From Flaveria trinervia (taxonomy: Eukaryota > Streptophyta > Magnoliopsida > Asterales > Asteraceae): a DNA stretch of 64,000 nt. Both the position numbers and the translations under genes were made by a program. Where the stretch lies: positions 38,441,728 to 38,505,727 of the forward strand of contig CM046453.1 of the NCBI GenBank assembly GCA_025506515.1, given 5' to 3'. The notes beneath the pieces are model-generated. The model had not been told where the DNA came from and made no database searches. It saw only the letters and a program-made list of their open reading frames with translations. Within the stretch, counting starts at the first letter, position 1. Each line of letters starts with the position of its first letter. Of the stretch, positions 11,052-21,372 are shown in pieces.

Positions 11052-11079
11052 ATTATAGGGATCAAGATATAAAGGTTGA

Positions 11080-11943
11080 TGTTGGATCTAGAAAGGCTGA
11101 TGCAACCAAAACCAAGTCACTTAGAAGATTTTGGTACAAAAAATAAAGGACTTCCGAAGCTAAGTGTGGAACTTCCGAAGGAAAAATGAGCTCTTCCGAA
11201 GACAAAGTGTAAAACTTATTTCCGAAGGAAAAACTCCAACTTCCGAAGACAAAGAACCTACTTCCGAAGTTCAAGACTTAGAAAGAAAGATCTGAAGTCA
11301 ACTTCCGAAGTACAGAAGTCCTCAAGCCTCGAAAGTATAGAAGCCTCTTCCGAAGTATAAGTGGCTTCGGAGGAACTTGTTCTTTCGAAGCCAACTTACC
11401 TTCGAAAAACACTACTATTATCCAGTGGATATAAGTATGGTCTTCCTGACACACCGCTGCAAATCTCTAAGATACTGCATGGCGTTTTCTCAAAATCCAT
11501 GCAGTTGACCATACTTTAATCCATCCTTTACCTTTTTATGTTAGTACAGTTGCCATCTTTAGTTGGTGACAAAAGGTAAGTCATGGACATGTCATTACTA
11601 CCATATCTTAGATAATACTTTCTCTAAGATACCTTAACTTTAGCATTGTAGTATATGCTTTAATCTTAGGTTTCCAGCTGGTATCAAAGTATATCCGGTT
11701 GTAGGATCTAGTATATATAGTTCCTCATTGTAACTCATGTATTATGCTTGTAAGAGTCTTGTAATATCTTGAGTTGAGAGGTAATAGATACAAGTGCCTT
11801 GAAAATTTATTTCTGTGTGCTCCTTTACTACTTATTATATTATTATCAACTCTTTTGAAAGACTTTACTTCATCTGAATTGAGTGTTTCTATAAGTGAGT
11901 TTGAGAGAAATCCAAGTGTTTAAGTGACAAACCCGATCCTGCA
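11080..11943 (+). repeat. S3 5' LTR
   Basis: 864 bp, starting TGTTGGATCTAG and ending CCTGCA before the primer site. U3 contains eight exact copies of the palindrome-like TTCCGAAG between 11148 and 11360 plus mutated ones (TTCGGAGG, TTTCGAAG). TATA (TATATATAG) is at 11712-11720. Matches the 3' LTR at 27135-27906 and, in its last ~350 bases, the S5 LTR at 51354-51697. Confidence 0.9.
11712..11720 (+). promoter_or_regulatory. S3 LTR TATA box
   Basis: TATATATAG inside the phrase GGATCTAGTATATATAG, conserved in the 3' LTR at 27764-27772. It lies about 230 bases before the LTR end, similar to S1 and S2. Confidence 0.6.
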
Positions 11944-11945
11944 AT

Positions 11946-11957
11946 TAGTATCAGAGC
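11946..11957 (+). other. S3 primer binding site, mutated
   Basis: TAGTATCAGAGC differs from the tRNA-Met complement TGGTATCAGAGC by one G-to-A change in its second base. It lies two bases after the LTR end. Stretch 11958-12032 is a short leader. Confidence 0.8.
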
Positions 11958-12032
11958 TTCTTACGCTCTTGATTATGAGATCTTACCATCCTAATCAACC
12001 TGGTTTTCACTCCTCCTTATACCTCACTCAAA

Positions 12033-13280
12033 ATGGCCCTCAACAAATCGGAAGTAGAGATGGGGACGATGACCAAAGCACCCATCATCACCCCTGAAAA
12101 CTTCAGGTCCTAGAGCAGAAGAATGGAAGGCTTCATCAGGTATCAAGACAGCAAAATGTGGCAATCCATCGTCAATGGCCCGTATAAGCCAAAAGTAGCT
12201 GGTGGAAATGGTGCCGTGATCGAGAAAGCTGTTGAAGATTATTCTGATAAGGACAGGAAGAAGCTTGACATTGACAGCAACTATGACTGTTCTCATGACT
12301 GCAATTCCAAACTCTATCATGGTGGGGTTTGAGCATTGCAAGTCTGCCAAAGAACTATTTGATGTGCTTGCTCAAATGTACTCAAGCTCAAATGAGTCCA
12401 AGAAGGACTCACTGAAGCAGCAGTTCGAGACCTTCGCCCATGTTGCTGGAGAGACTCTTAGCCAGCAATATTTTAGGTACATGGATCTCATTTCTTCCCT
12501 TCAATCTGTGGGAATTGCTTATGAACTCAGAGACCTTACAAGAAAGTTCATGAGTGCATTACCCAATGAGTGGACATTCTACTATGTCTCTATCAAGATA
12601 ACAGAAAATCTGAATACACTCACCATTACCGAACTCTATGGGATCCTTGATGGATACCGTTTGGAAATGGAAAGTAAGAGGGGTCATCAGACAAGCAGAC
12701 CCTTGAGTCTTTCAGCTAGCAATGCCTTATGGTTGCTGAAGGCTTAGGAATCTCCCAGCCTCAACAATACCTGACTTACACCCAGCAGCCATCTTGTTCT
12801 TCTGGGCCATACATCATATTTCCTGAGACTCCAAGGTCTTAACAAGCTCAGCAAAGCTCCTTTCAGGAAAACTGTGCTTTTCTCTCAGGAAGTGGACACT
12901 CAAGTGATTATCAATACTACTTTGATGATCTAAAGTGTTTTAGCCGGGATGATGTGGAATACGTGGACATAGTCCAACAAATGGATCTTCTGACTTACAA
13001 AGCAAAGAAGTTTTTTAAGAAAACTAGAAGGCAATTTCCCCAGAACCCAATCAACAGCAAATTTGGGTTTGACAAAACCAAGGCCAAATGTTACAACTAT
13101 AACCAATTTGGTCATTTTGCAAGGGAATGCAAGGCTCCCAAGTCCAACCCGGGAACCCCACAGGCCTCCACACATCCCTCTACACCAAAGCCCACCAGAA
13201 AGTCAATTGAAACAACTGCAATGGCTCAAGAAGTTGACTGGAGCTTCATGGTACAGGATATGACTCTTGCTCCAGTACTC
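12033..13280 (+). pseudogene. S3 gag, N-terminal part, broken
   Basis: Begins MALNKSEVEMGTMTKAPII, almost identical to the S5 gag start. The codon that is Trp in S5 (FRSWRRR) is TAG here at about 12112. A frameshift separates 12123-12332 from 12232-12747 (UBN2-type core: KELFDVLAQMYSSSNESKKD, SQQYFRYMDLISSLQ), with stops at about 12748 and 12841. The zinc knuckle in 12954-13283 reads CYNYNQFGHFAREC: the second Cys is Tyr (TGT to TAT), so it cannot bind zinc normally. The sequence is cut at 13280 by M1 and resumes at 21373. Confidence 0.88.
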
Positions 13281-14210
13281 TGAAGGAATTGATCTGCCCA
13301 AGATTCATATTAAATTGATGTGGCTAGTGTGATATGATCCAAGTCGGGTCATACCCAATAACAAGCCAAACAAACACCGAAAAATAATTTATTTGTTGAT
13401 AGGATCATACAAATAAGTAATGACACCAATTTAGAAAATTGGATTTTCTAGATTATTGCTTTTGTAGATAAACATCATTATATATATATATATATTGATT
13501 TGTTCATGACGGATTTCTTGTTCATTGTTTAAGTTAGTTAGACAATAACAAATGATAATGTGTAAGTACTATAAAATTAAAATGGTTTAATTTTATAAAA
13601 GGTGGAATGCAAAAGTATAATTTTATTAAAAAAATTATCAAATGAGAGGGGATAATAAGGGCCATTCGGCCGCCCCTTGGTTTTATCTTGGGAACTCCCT
13701 TTTGTTTGTTCTAAGCACTTGCAATCAATCCATTCCTACACTCTTCCATTCCACACTCAACCTACACACACAAGATGTCTCTCTCTCTCTCTCTCTCTCA
13801 AAGATTTTCGGAATTTTGAAGCAAAGAAAAAGGATTTTCAGCTCACAAGAAGGGTTCTTGGCTGAAAAGTTCCACAAGAAGGGTACTACAAGTTGGTGTT
13901 CAAAGCCTAGCAAGAGGGTGTTTTGTTGGGGCTTGGGGTATGTCATCTTGAGGGCTTCTACATTGAAGTTTCAGCCAAAAGAACTCATCCTATAATCCCT
14001 TTTAATCTCATTTTCCAGCTTCCCTAAAGGTTTCTTGTTACCTTCTTATGTTCTTTACTTTGTATGATATTCGTATAATGATCCATGGTTTGGGGTTGCT
14101 TATTAAATGGGTTTAACCAGATTATTAACATGTTTTAAAACCTATTTTCCGCTGCGTTTCTCATATATATAATGTTTTATGAGCTTTGATAAACTTGTTA
14201 AAACCCCACA
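13281..14210 (+). repeat. M1 5' LTR
   Basis: 930 bp, TGAAGGAATTGATCTGCCC to TAAAACCCCACA. Contains a (TA)n tract near 13477-13496, a likely TATA box TATAAAAGG at 13594-13602 and a (CT)n tract near 13774-13799 just downstream. The CT tract and TA tract differ in length from the 3' LTR, as expected of microsatellites. Confidence 0.95.
13594..13602 (+). promoter_or_regulatory. M1 LTR TATA box
   Basis: TATAAAAGG in an otherwise AT-rich stretch. The same position is recognisable in the 3' LTR (near 20746) and, weaker, in M4 (TATAAAAC near 57802). The transcript would start in the following 30-40 bases. Confidence 0.55.
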
Positions 14211-15645
14211 ATGGCATCAAGAGCCACTTATACGAATGCATACATGTATTTTCTTGCTTGTTCACGGTTTTGTGGTGTTTGACACCACATACCCGCGAGT
14301 TAGAGGCTGTTTTGGTCACCCCTTTTGATGTTTTAAAGATGCCTCTTTATGCATATAAGGATCTTTAAAACTCTAGATTATTAGATGTTTGTTTGTATGT
14401 TCTAAACCCATTTGTTCTTGGTTTATGTTGGCCAAGAACATGGTCTATAAGGGGCTGCCAAAATCGATTCTCTTGTGTTTTTTGGATATGATGTTTGTGA
14501 TTATGCATAACAAAGCCTAGACCTTGTGGATTGTTTGATTGGTTATCATGTTATTCATTTGGTTATGTAAAAGTTTATTTTATGTTTCAAGTCTTGGTTT
14601 TGTAATTTATTTATTCATATGGTATGTAATAAATAGATTAGTTTTTTTTACTAGAAAAATGTATTAGGATTGATATTTGTAAGGATGCTCAAAATCAAGA
14701 CTTGAAGAAAGGATGGACAAAGAGGATGCTTGAAGATGTGGATTCAAGTGGGAGTTCCTTTTGTCAACCATGTGTCATGTTCTTAACCATTAGGACAAGA
14801 CCTTTTGACACACTTGTTTTGGCTAAACAAGTGTGCTCAATTTAGTATGCTTTGTTATGCATATATGTATTGTTTGGTTATGCTTGTTGAATGCTTATGA
14901 TGTTGTTTTGTTTTGGATATTTGGATGTCATTAACAAACCATCAACTAGAACAAGCTATTACAAAAAATTGGTTCTCAAATCATTAAGCAAAATTAAATG
15001 GGTCTATAAAAGGAGTTAATGGTTTGCAAAATAAAATGGGTTTTATTTAAAAGAACCAAATGGATACCATATGGTTGAATGCATACAATCATATAGTACA
15101 TTGTCTTTTCTAAAACAAAATTGTGAAATTAAAAATCCCTTTTGAGAAACAAGTTAAACACCATCCTTTTACACAACACTTAGGTTACTTGCAAACTCTT
15201 AGTGGGATAAAGGTCACCTAACCACTTTGAGGGAACTTGTAACTTGAGGTGATAATGCCATGTTTGTGGGATAAAGGTCACCTAAACACTTATGTGGTAA
15301 ACTCACACGTGTGTGTAAGTAGGACGACTTGATTTATAAATATATTGAATGGATCACCTAATATGTGTTTTATAAAAGGTGTTGATGGGGTAAACATGCC
15401 GTTATAAACATAAGATGTTCAAACGATCCCATACCATTAGAAGTTGCAATGGGTTGCAATTGTCATTTTTTGACTACCTTGTTTATTTAAATAATGGGAT
15501 AAAGGTCACCTAACCAATATTTAAATATAACGTTGGATTCAAAAAAAAAAATTATTAATAGTCCATGAGACGTAAAGGGTATTAATAAATGAAATATATA
15601 ACTATATCAACGATTACTAAAATGGAACTTTGTAAAATCTTGTAG
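14211..15645 (+). other. M1 5' leader with primer site and thrice-repeated motif
   Basis: The primer site TGGCATCAAGAGCC begins at 14212, one base after the LTR; it is a variant of the usual TGGTATCAGAGC. The following 1.4 kb is non-coding, AT-rich and well conserved in M4 and, in reverse, in M2. It carries three copies of a motif around GGGATAAAGGTCACCTAACCA (15202-15225, 15266-15289, 15493-15517). The small open frame at 14186-14368 overlaps the LTR end and is not supported. Confidence 0.85.
15202..15517 (+). repeat. Three copies of GGGATAAAGGTCACCTAACCA in the M1 leader
   Basis: Copies start at 15202, 15266 and 15493. Copy 2 has AAACA instead of AACCA; all share GGGATAAAGGTCACCTAA. M4 has three at 59397, 59461 and 59689; M2 has three on the minus strand at 31208-31231, 31145-31167 and 30919-30940. 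Spacing is similar in all. The last copy is about 130 bases before the gag ATG in M1. Confidence 0.9.
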
Positions 15646-18600
15646 ATGGCCGACCACACCAACGCTAATAACGATGTACCAAACCAAAACAACCAATCTC
15701 TTAGGGCGATCCTTCAAAGGGATCGTCTAACACCTAACAACTTCATGGATTGGTACCGCAACTTGAGAATTGTTCTCAAGCAAGAAAAGCGGGCCTACAT
15801 TCTTGATGATCCCATCCCCGATGAACCTAACGAGGAGGATGTGGAGGCCTATAATGATTGGGTTAAATATGTGGAAGACTCCGTCCAAGTCTCTTGCTTA
15901 ATGTTAGCAAGTATGACACCCGAACTCCAAAAGGAGTATGAGCTCCATGGAGCCTATGACATGATCACTCAGTTGCGGGAAACGTTCCAGCAACAAGCTA
16001 GAGTGGAGCGCTTCGAAATGGTTCGAGCGCTTCATGCATGTCGGATGGAAGAATCCCAATCAGTATCGTCTTATGTTCTTAAGATGAAAAGCCACATCGA
16101 CCGCCTTCAAAGGCTAAATTGTCCTGTCTCAAAGGAGTTGGCCACAGATTTGATCCTTAATGGCCTATCTAAAAGGTTTGAGGCATTCGTCATGAATTAC
16201 AACATGAACGGATGGGACAAGAGCATAAATGAACTTCATTCGATGCTCAAATCAGCTGAGGCGGGAATGGGTAAAAGGGTTTTACCCGTTCTCACCATTA
16301 ATGAAGGTGGGAGAAGAAAGAGGTCTCTACCCCCTCCTAAGGCAAATGTTGCAAAAGGAAAGGGGCACGTTGGAAGAAAGGGGAAGATGGTTGTTAGGGC
16401 GGAACCTCCGAAGCCCAAGGAAAAGAAGCAAAAGGTTGTTGTAAACGACCCATGCTTCAAATGTGGTGAGATAGGGCATTGGATGAGAAATTGTCCAGTC
16501 TATCTCAAAGAGTTGAGAGAAAAGAGGGATGCAGGGCAAACCTCAGGTATAATTTACATGATACATGTTGAACTAAATGTTATTTCTTCTAACACATGGG
16601 TATTAGATACCGGATGTGGAACTCACATTTGCAATTTATTGCAGGGGTTCAAAAGAAATGAGCATTATGCAAAAGGGGAAATAAGTCTATTCATGGGCAA
16701 TGGTGCAAAGGTTCACGTTGAAGCCCAAGGAGACTACATTTTGAAGCTTCCAAGTGGTTTGGAAGTCATTTTATATAATGTATTATATGCTCCTAGTTTG
16801 ACTAGGAACATAATTTATGTTTCCCGTTTAAGACAATATGATTATGATTTCAAGTTTGTTGACAATGATATTCATGTTTCTTTAAATCATATGTTTTATT
16901 TTAAGGCCATACCTTGTAATGGTATTTATGAATTGGTTTATGAGAACACAACATATGATAGCTCAATATACCAAGCAACCACCAAAAGACTCAAATTAGA
17001 TTTGAGTGATACGTACCTTTGGCATTGCCGTCTTGGTCATATAAACAAGAAACGTATACAAACACTTCAAAAGAATGGTCTTTTAAAAACAAATGAATAT
17101 GACTCATTTGATGTATGTGAATCTTGTTTACAAGGTAAAATGACTAAGGCACCCTTTAGTGGAACTAACGAAAGGGCAAAAGATTTATTAGGTATCATAC
17201 ATTCGGATGTATGTGGTCCTTTTAAGCCGATGACTAGGAATGGTGAAAGATACTTCATTACCTTTACCGACGATTATAGTCGCTATGGGTATGTGTACTT
17301 ATTAAGGCACAAAGATGAAGCTTTTGAAATGTTCAAAATCTTCAAGAATGAAGTAGAAAATCAACTCAACAGGTCAATTAAAAATCTCCGCACCGATAGA
17401 GGTGGCGAATACCTAAGTGATGTTTTTCAAGATCATCTTAGGAGTTGTGGGATTGTCTCACAACTCACTCCACCTGGAACACCACAACATAATGGTGTGT
17501 CTGAGAGGAGGAATCGAACCTTATTGGATATGGTTCGATCTATGATGGCTAGAAGCACATTACCTCTATCATTTTGGGGTTTCGCTTTGCTCTCCGCGGT
17601 CCGTATTCTGAATATGGCCCCAACCAAAAAGGTGGAAAAGACACCTTTTGAGATATGGCATGGAAGAGTTCCATCCCTATTGTACTTAAGGGTCTGGGGT
17701 TGTGAGGTTTATGTTAAGACTCCCATCCCAAACAAATTAGATGTCCGATCCACCAAGTGTATCTTTGTTGGATATCCTAGAGATTCTATGGGATATTATT
17801 TCTATGATCCACTGGAACAAAAAGTGTTTGTTGCCAGAAAGGGTGAGTTCTTAGAAACTAAGTTCCTCATGGAAGGAACTAGCAGTAGAACAGTGGATCT
17901 TGAGGAGGATCAAGAAACACAGCCCGATGCACGTTTGGTTGAAACTAGCACTCAACGTGAGGATGTTGAGGATGATCAAGCGGTTGATCAATACACACAA
18001 AACGTTCGCAGAAGTGGTAGAACTAGTAATCCACCTGAAAGATACCGATTTTTCATGGATGGATGCTATGTGGTGGATTCAGATGAACCAACCACATATC
18101 ATGATGCAGTGTCCAATTTGGATTGTGACAAATGGCTTAAGGCCATGAATGTTGAGATGCAATCCATGTATGACAATCAAGTTTGGGAACTTGTTGAGCC
18201 ACCTCTTAATTCCAAAGTAGTTGGAAGTAAGTGGGTTTTCAAGAAGAAAACCGATATGCATGGAAACTTGGATACTTACAAAGCTAGACTTGTAGCAAAG
18301 GGTTTCACTCAAACTCAAGGGGTTGATTATGATGAAACCTTCTCACCTGTTGCAATGCTTAAGTCTATAAGGATATTGTTTGCCATAGCAGCTCATTATG
18401 ATTATGAGATTTGGAAAATGGATGTCAAAACCGCTTTCCTAAATGGATATCTTGAGGAAGATGTCTATATGGTTCAGCCTGAAGGTTTTGTCGATCCAAA
18501 ATATCCTAATAAAGTATGCAAGTTAATTAAATCAATCTATGGATTGAAACAAGCATCAAGAAGTTGGAATCACCGTTTTGATGATGAAGTAAAAAAATTT

Positions 18601-19668
18601 GGCTTCATCAAAAACGCTGATGAGGCTTGCGTGTATAAGAAGGCTAGTGGGAGCACGATAACCTTCCTAGTATTGTATGTTGATGACATACTACTGTTTG
18701 GAAACGACATTCCAACCATGGAAGGTGTAAAAACCTGGCTTGGAAGTTGTTTTTCCATCAACGATCTTGGTGAAGCCGCCTATATTCTGGGAATAAAGAT
18801 CTATAGGGATAGATCAAAACGACTAATTGGTTTGAATCAAAGTGCATACATTGACAAAATCTTGAAAAGGTTCAAGATGGAAAACTCTAAGAAAGGTAAT
18901 GTACCTATTCAAAGAGGGACAATACTGAGTACAACTCAATGTCCAAGCTCCAAGGAGGAGCAAAATAGAATGAAGGCAATCCCATATGCATCTGCTATAG
19001 GATCCATCATGTATGCAATGATATGCACCAGACCAGACGTGTCATGCGCTTTAAGCATGAGAAGTAGATACCAGCAAAATCCTGGTGATAGTCATTGGAT
19101 GGCTGTCAAGAACATTCTGAAGTACCTAAGGAGGACTAAGGACATGTTCTTGATCTACGGGTCTGGTGAAGAGGAACTCGTTGTAAAAGGTTACACGGAT
19201 GCGAGTTTCCAAACCGATCGAGATGATTCACGATCTCAATCGGGGTACATCTTTATTCTGAATGGGGGAGCTGTTTCTTGGAAAAGCTCAAAGAAAGAAG
19301 TCGTAGCGTTGTCCACTACAGAGTCAGAATACGTCGCCGCTTCAATGGCAGCACAGGAAGCTGCATGGCTGAAGAAATTCATAGCCGATCTAGGGGTAGT
19401 CCCTTCCATTCAGGATCCCCTAGAGATCTTTTGTGACAACGAGGGTGCGATTGCTCAAATCAAGGAACCTCGTGCTCATCAAAAGACTCGGCACATTGAA
19501 CGGAGATTCAACTACATAAGGGATGAAGTTGAAAAGGGAAAGATATGTATTCGCAAAGTCCACACTGATAAAAACGTTGCGGATCCACTCACAAAACTCC
19601 TTGAAAAGGCAAAGCATGAAGGTCATGCTTGTGCCATGGGACTTAGATATTCAAGTGACTGGGTTTGA
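15646..19668 (+). CDS. gag-pol: M1 gag-pol polyprotein (1340 residues, intact)
   Basis: Makes the particle protein and the enzymes for reverse transcription and integration as one precursor. Gag with a UBN2-type core is about residues 1-250, then a basic linker and the knuckle CFKCGEIGHWMRNC (270-283). Protease motif VLDTGCGTHIC has DTG at 321-323. The pre-integrase zinc site is H460, H465, C491, C494. Integrase acids are D521 (IHSDVCGPF), D584 (RTDRGGEY) and E620 (NGVSERRN). RT carries D926 (KMDVKTAFLNG) and YVDD at 1011-1014; RNase H words YTDASFQTD and TTESEYVAAS follow. The start is the first ATG after the leader and matches M2 and M4. Residue 925 is Lys where M2 and M4 have Gln (WQMD). 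No stop or frameshift separates gag and pol, so gag excess must arise in some other way. Confidence 0.96.
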   Translation: MADHTNANNDVPNQNNQSLRAILQRDRLTPNNFMDWYRNLRIVLKQEKRAYILDDPIPDEPNEEDVEAYNDWVKYVEDSVQVSCLMLASMTPELQKEYELHGAYDMITQLRETFQQQARVERFEMVRALHACRMEESQSVSSYVLKMKSHIDRLQRLNCPVSKELATDLILNGLSKRFEAFVMNYNMNGWDKSINELHSMLKSAEAGMGKRVLPVLTINEGGRRKRSLPPPKANVAKGKGHVGRKGKMVVRAEPPKPKEKKQKVVVNDPCFKCGEIGHWMRNCPVYLKELREKRDAGQTSGIIYMIHVELNVISSNTWVLDTGCGTHICNLLQGFKRNEHYAKGEISLFMGNGAKVHVEAQGDYILKLPSGLEVILYNVLYAPSLTRNIIYVSRLRQYDYDFKFVDNDIHVSLNHMFYFKAIPCNGIYELVYENTTYDSSIYQATTKRLKLDLSDTYLWHCRLGHINKKRIQTLQKNGLLKTNEYDSFDVCESCLQGKMTKAPFSGTNERAKDLLGIIHSDVCGPFKPMTRNGERYFITFTDDYSRYGYVYLLRHKDEAFEMFKIFKNEVENQLNRSIKNLRTDRGGEYLSDVFQDHLRSCGIVSQLTPPGTPQHNGVSERRNRTLLDMVRSMMARSTLPLSFWGFALLSAVRILNMAPTKKVEKTPFEIWHGRVPSLLYLRVWGCEVYVKTPIPNKLDVRSTKCIFVGYPRDSMGYYFYDPLEQKVFVARKGEFLETKFLMEGTSSRTVDLEEDQETQPDARLVETSTQREDVEDDQAVDQYTQNVRRSGRTSNPPERYRFFMDGCYVVDSDEPTTYHDAVSNLDCDKWLKAMNVEMQSMYDNQVWELVEPPLNSKVVGSKWVFKKKTDMHGNLDTYKARLVAKGFTQTQGVDYDETFSPVAMLKSIRILFAIAAHYDYEIWKMDVKTAFLNGYLEEDVYMVQPEGFVDPKYPNKVCKLIKSIYGLKQASRSWNHRFDDEVKKFGFIKNADEACVYKKASGSTITFLVLYVDDILLFGNDIPTMEGVKTWLGSCFSINDLGEAAYILGIKIYRDRSKRLIGLNQSAYIDKILKRFKMENSKKGNVPIQRGTILSTTQCPSSKEEQNRMKAIPYASAIGSIMYAMICTRPDVSCALSMRSRYQQNPGDSHWMAVKNILKYLRRTKDMFLIYGSGEEELVVKGYTDASFQTDRDDSRSQSGYIFILNGGAVSWKSSKKEVVALSTTESEYVAASMAAQEAAWLKKFIADLGVVPSIQDPLEIFCDNEGAIAQIKEPRAHQKTRHIERRFNYIRDEVEKGKICIRKVHTDKNVADPLTKLLEKAKHEGHACAMGLRYSSDWV

Positions 19669-20437
19669 TGTTGTATTTTGTATTTGGATATTGGAACTAA
19701 TGTTATTTAACTTAATTATATGGTTATAATTTCGTTTGTTCTTCTATTTTAGCATGTTTAAATCCGTGAATAAATAAATTATTCTCAACGTCCATAGTTG
19801 ATCATACTTGTGGGAACAACTATGAATGTAAGACTATACTGAACTTGGATTGGTTGATATTCATAAGGTATGAGTATAAAGCAAGAGATTGCTACCAAGG
19901 TTCATTGATATCTATAGGATATAGGTATTGGACCGACCCGCTCTCAATTATTTCTGCATAGAATCTTTGTGATTAGTCATAAAAGATATTGAGTAAAGGC
20001 GAATATCATTTTATCCTCAGACCTGAGATACATATTGGGCCTTGATATTCACCGAGTATTGTACTTTGACTTAGTTCTTTGCTGTTCTGAAAAATGGCAG
20101 TACATAAGGCTGGGTTCAGGTATGATATGAGGTGATTATGAGAGACGTATGTAATCAAGATGGAATTTGTTCCTCTTATTCGTTGAGAGTTAGATGTCTA
20201 AGGCTTGTTAAAGTTAAACCATAGGAGAATGACAATTCTGTGTCTCTTGGATTTAACATGACATCTGTAATAAAAGGATAGATGATTAATTCACCTAAAT
20301 CATATTCAAGTAAGGTACTTGAAAAGGATGATGTTATTGAATGGCACTTAGTCATATACATTAGGGGCAGCAAACCATTGCTAGGCGTTATTTGATGCTT
20401 GCATCAATCTTCTATAAATCTTGTGCAAGTGGGAGAT
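19669..20437 (+). other. M1 3' untranslated region and polypurine tract
   Basis: About 770 bases between the stop and the 3' LTR, without a supported gene. It ends in the purine-rich AAGTGGGAGAT (20427-20437), the primer for plus-strand synthesis, directly before the LTR. The same region with the same tract is found in M3 (42706-43476). The minus-strand open frame at 20176-20373 has no family resemblance. Confidence 0.85.
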
Positions 20438-21372
20438 TGAAGGAATTGATCTGCCCAAGATTCATATTAAATTGATGTGGCTAGTGTGATATGATCCAAG
20501 TCGGGTCATACCCAATAACAAGCCAAACAAACACCGAAAAATAATTTATTTGTTGATAGGATCATACAAATAAGTAATGACACCAATTTAGAAAATTGGA
20601 TTTTCTAGATTATTGCTTTTGTAGATAAACATCATTATATATATATATTGATTTGTTCATGAGGGATTTCTTGTTCATTGATTAAGTTAGTTAGACAATA
20701 ACAAATGATAATGTGTAAGTACTATAAAATTAAAATGGTTTAATTTTATAAAAGGTGGAATGCAAGAGTATAATTTTATTAAAAAAAATTATCAAATGAG
20801 AGGGGATAATAAGGGCCATTCGGCCGCCCCTTGGTTTTATCTTGGGAACTCCCTTTTGTTTGTTCTAAGCACTTGCAATCAATCCATTCCTACACTCTTC
20901 CATTCCACACTCAACCTACACACACAAGATGTCTCTCTCTCTCTCTCTCTCTCTGAAAGATTTTCGGAATTTTGTAGCAAAGAAAAAGGATTTTCAGCTT
21001 ACAAGAAGGGTTCTTGGCTGAAAAGTTCCACAAGGAGAAGGGTACTACAAGTTGGTGTTCAAAGCCTAGCAAGAGGGTGTTTTGTTGGGGCTTGGGGTAT
21101 GTCATCTTGAGGGCTTCTACATTGAAGTTTCAGCCAAAAGAACTCATCCTATAATCCCTTTTAATCTCATTTTCCAGCTGCCCTAAAGGTTTCTTGTTAC
21201 CTTCTTATGTTCTTTACTTTGTATGATATTCGTATAATGATCCATGGTTTGGGGTTGCTTATTAAATGGGTTTAATAACCAGATTATTAACATGTTTTAA
21301 AACCTATTTTCCACTGCGTTTCTCATATATATAATGTTTTATGAGCTTTGATAAACTTGTTAAAACCCCACA
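20438..21372 (+). repeat. M1 3' LTR
   Basis: 935 bp, same ends as the 5' LTR (TGAAGG...CCCCACA). By eye the differences are about eight substitutions and several small insertions or deletions, mostly in the TA, A and CT runs. It is followed directly by the target duplication TACTC. Confidence 0.95.

Larger units (their letters stand above)
8997..11079 (-). mobile_element. S2: SIRE-like element fragment (3' LTR plus post-pol ORF)
   Basis: Read on the minus strand: the C-terminal half of a post-pol ORF, then a polypurine tract TTAGGGGGAGTAT (9710-9722), then an LTR beginning TGTTAGACCC. The right edge is exactly where the S3 5' LTR begins (11080), so S3 inserted into the S2 ORF and the remainder of S2 is not found elsewhere in the window. 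S2 is therefore older than S3. Confidence 0.78.
13281..21372 (+). mobile_element. M1: full-length, apparently intact MADH-type Ty1/copia element
   Basis: Both LTRs are present (13281-14210 and 20438-21372) and differ by only about eight substitutions plus small length changes when compared by eye. Primer site, long leader, an uninterrupted gag-pol ORF, 3' untranslated region and polypurine tract are all in place. The 5-base target duplication TACTC is seen at 13276-13280 and 21373-21377. It interrupts the S3 gag, whose sequence can be followed across the insertion (S5 gives the uninterrupted form). It is the youngest-looking and only apparently autonomous element here. Confidence 0.95.

Noticed and set aside
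11148..11400. TTCCGAAG words as heat-shock elements (as in the heat-responsive ONSEN LTR)
   Set aside because: Heat-shock elements need TTC and GAA separated by two bases (TTCNNGAA); here TTC and GAA are separated by one, and spacing between words is irregular.
16229..16539. Overlapping frames inside M1 gag (both strands)
   Set aside because: Shadow frames of the conserved polyprotein; the same shadows recur in M2 and M4 because the coding frame is conserved.
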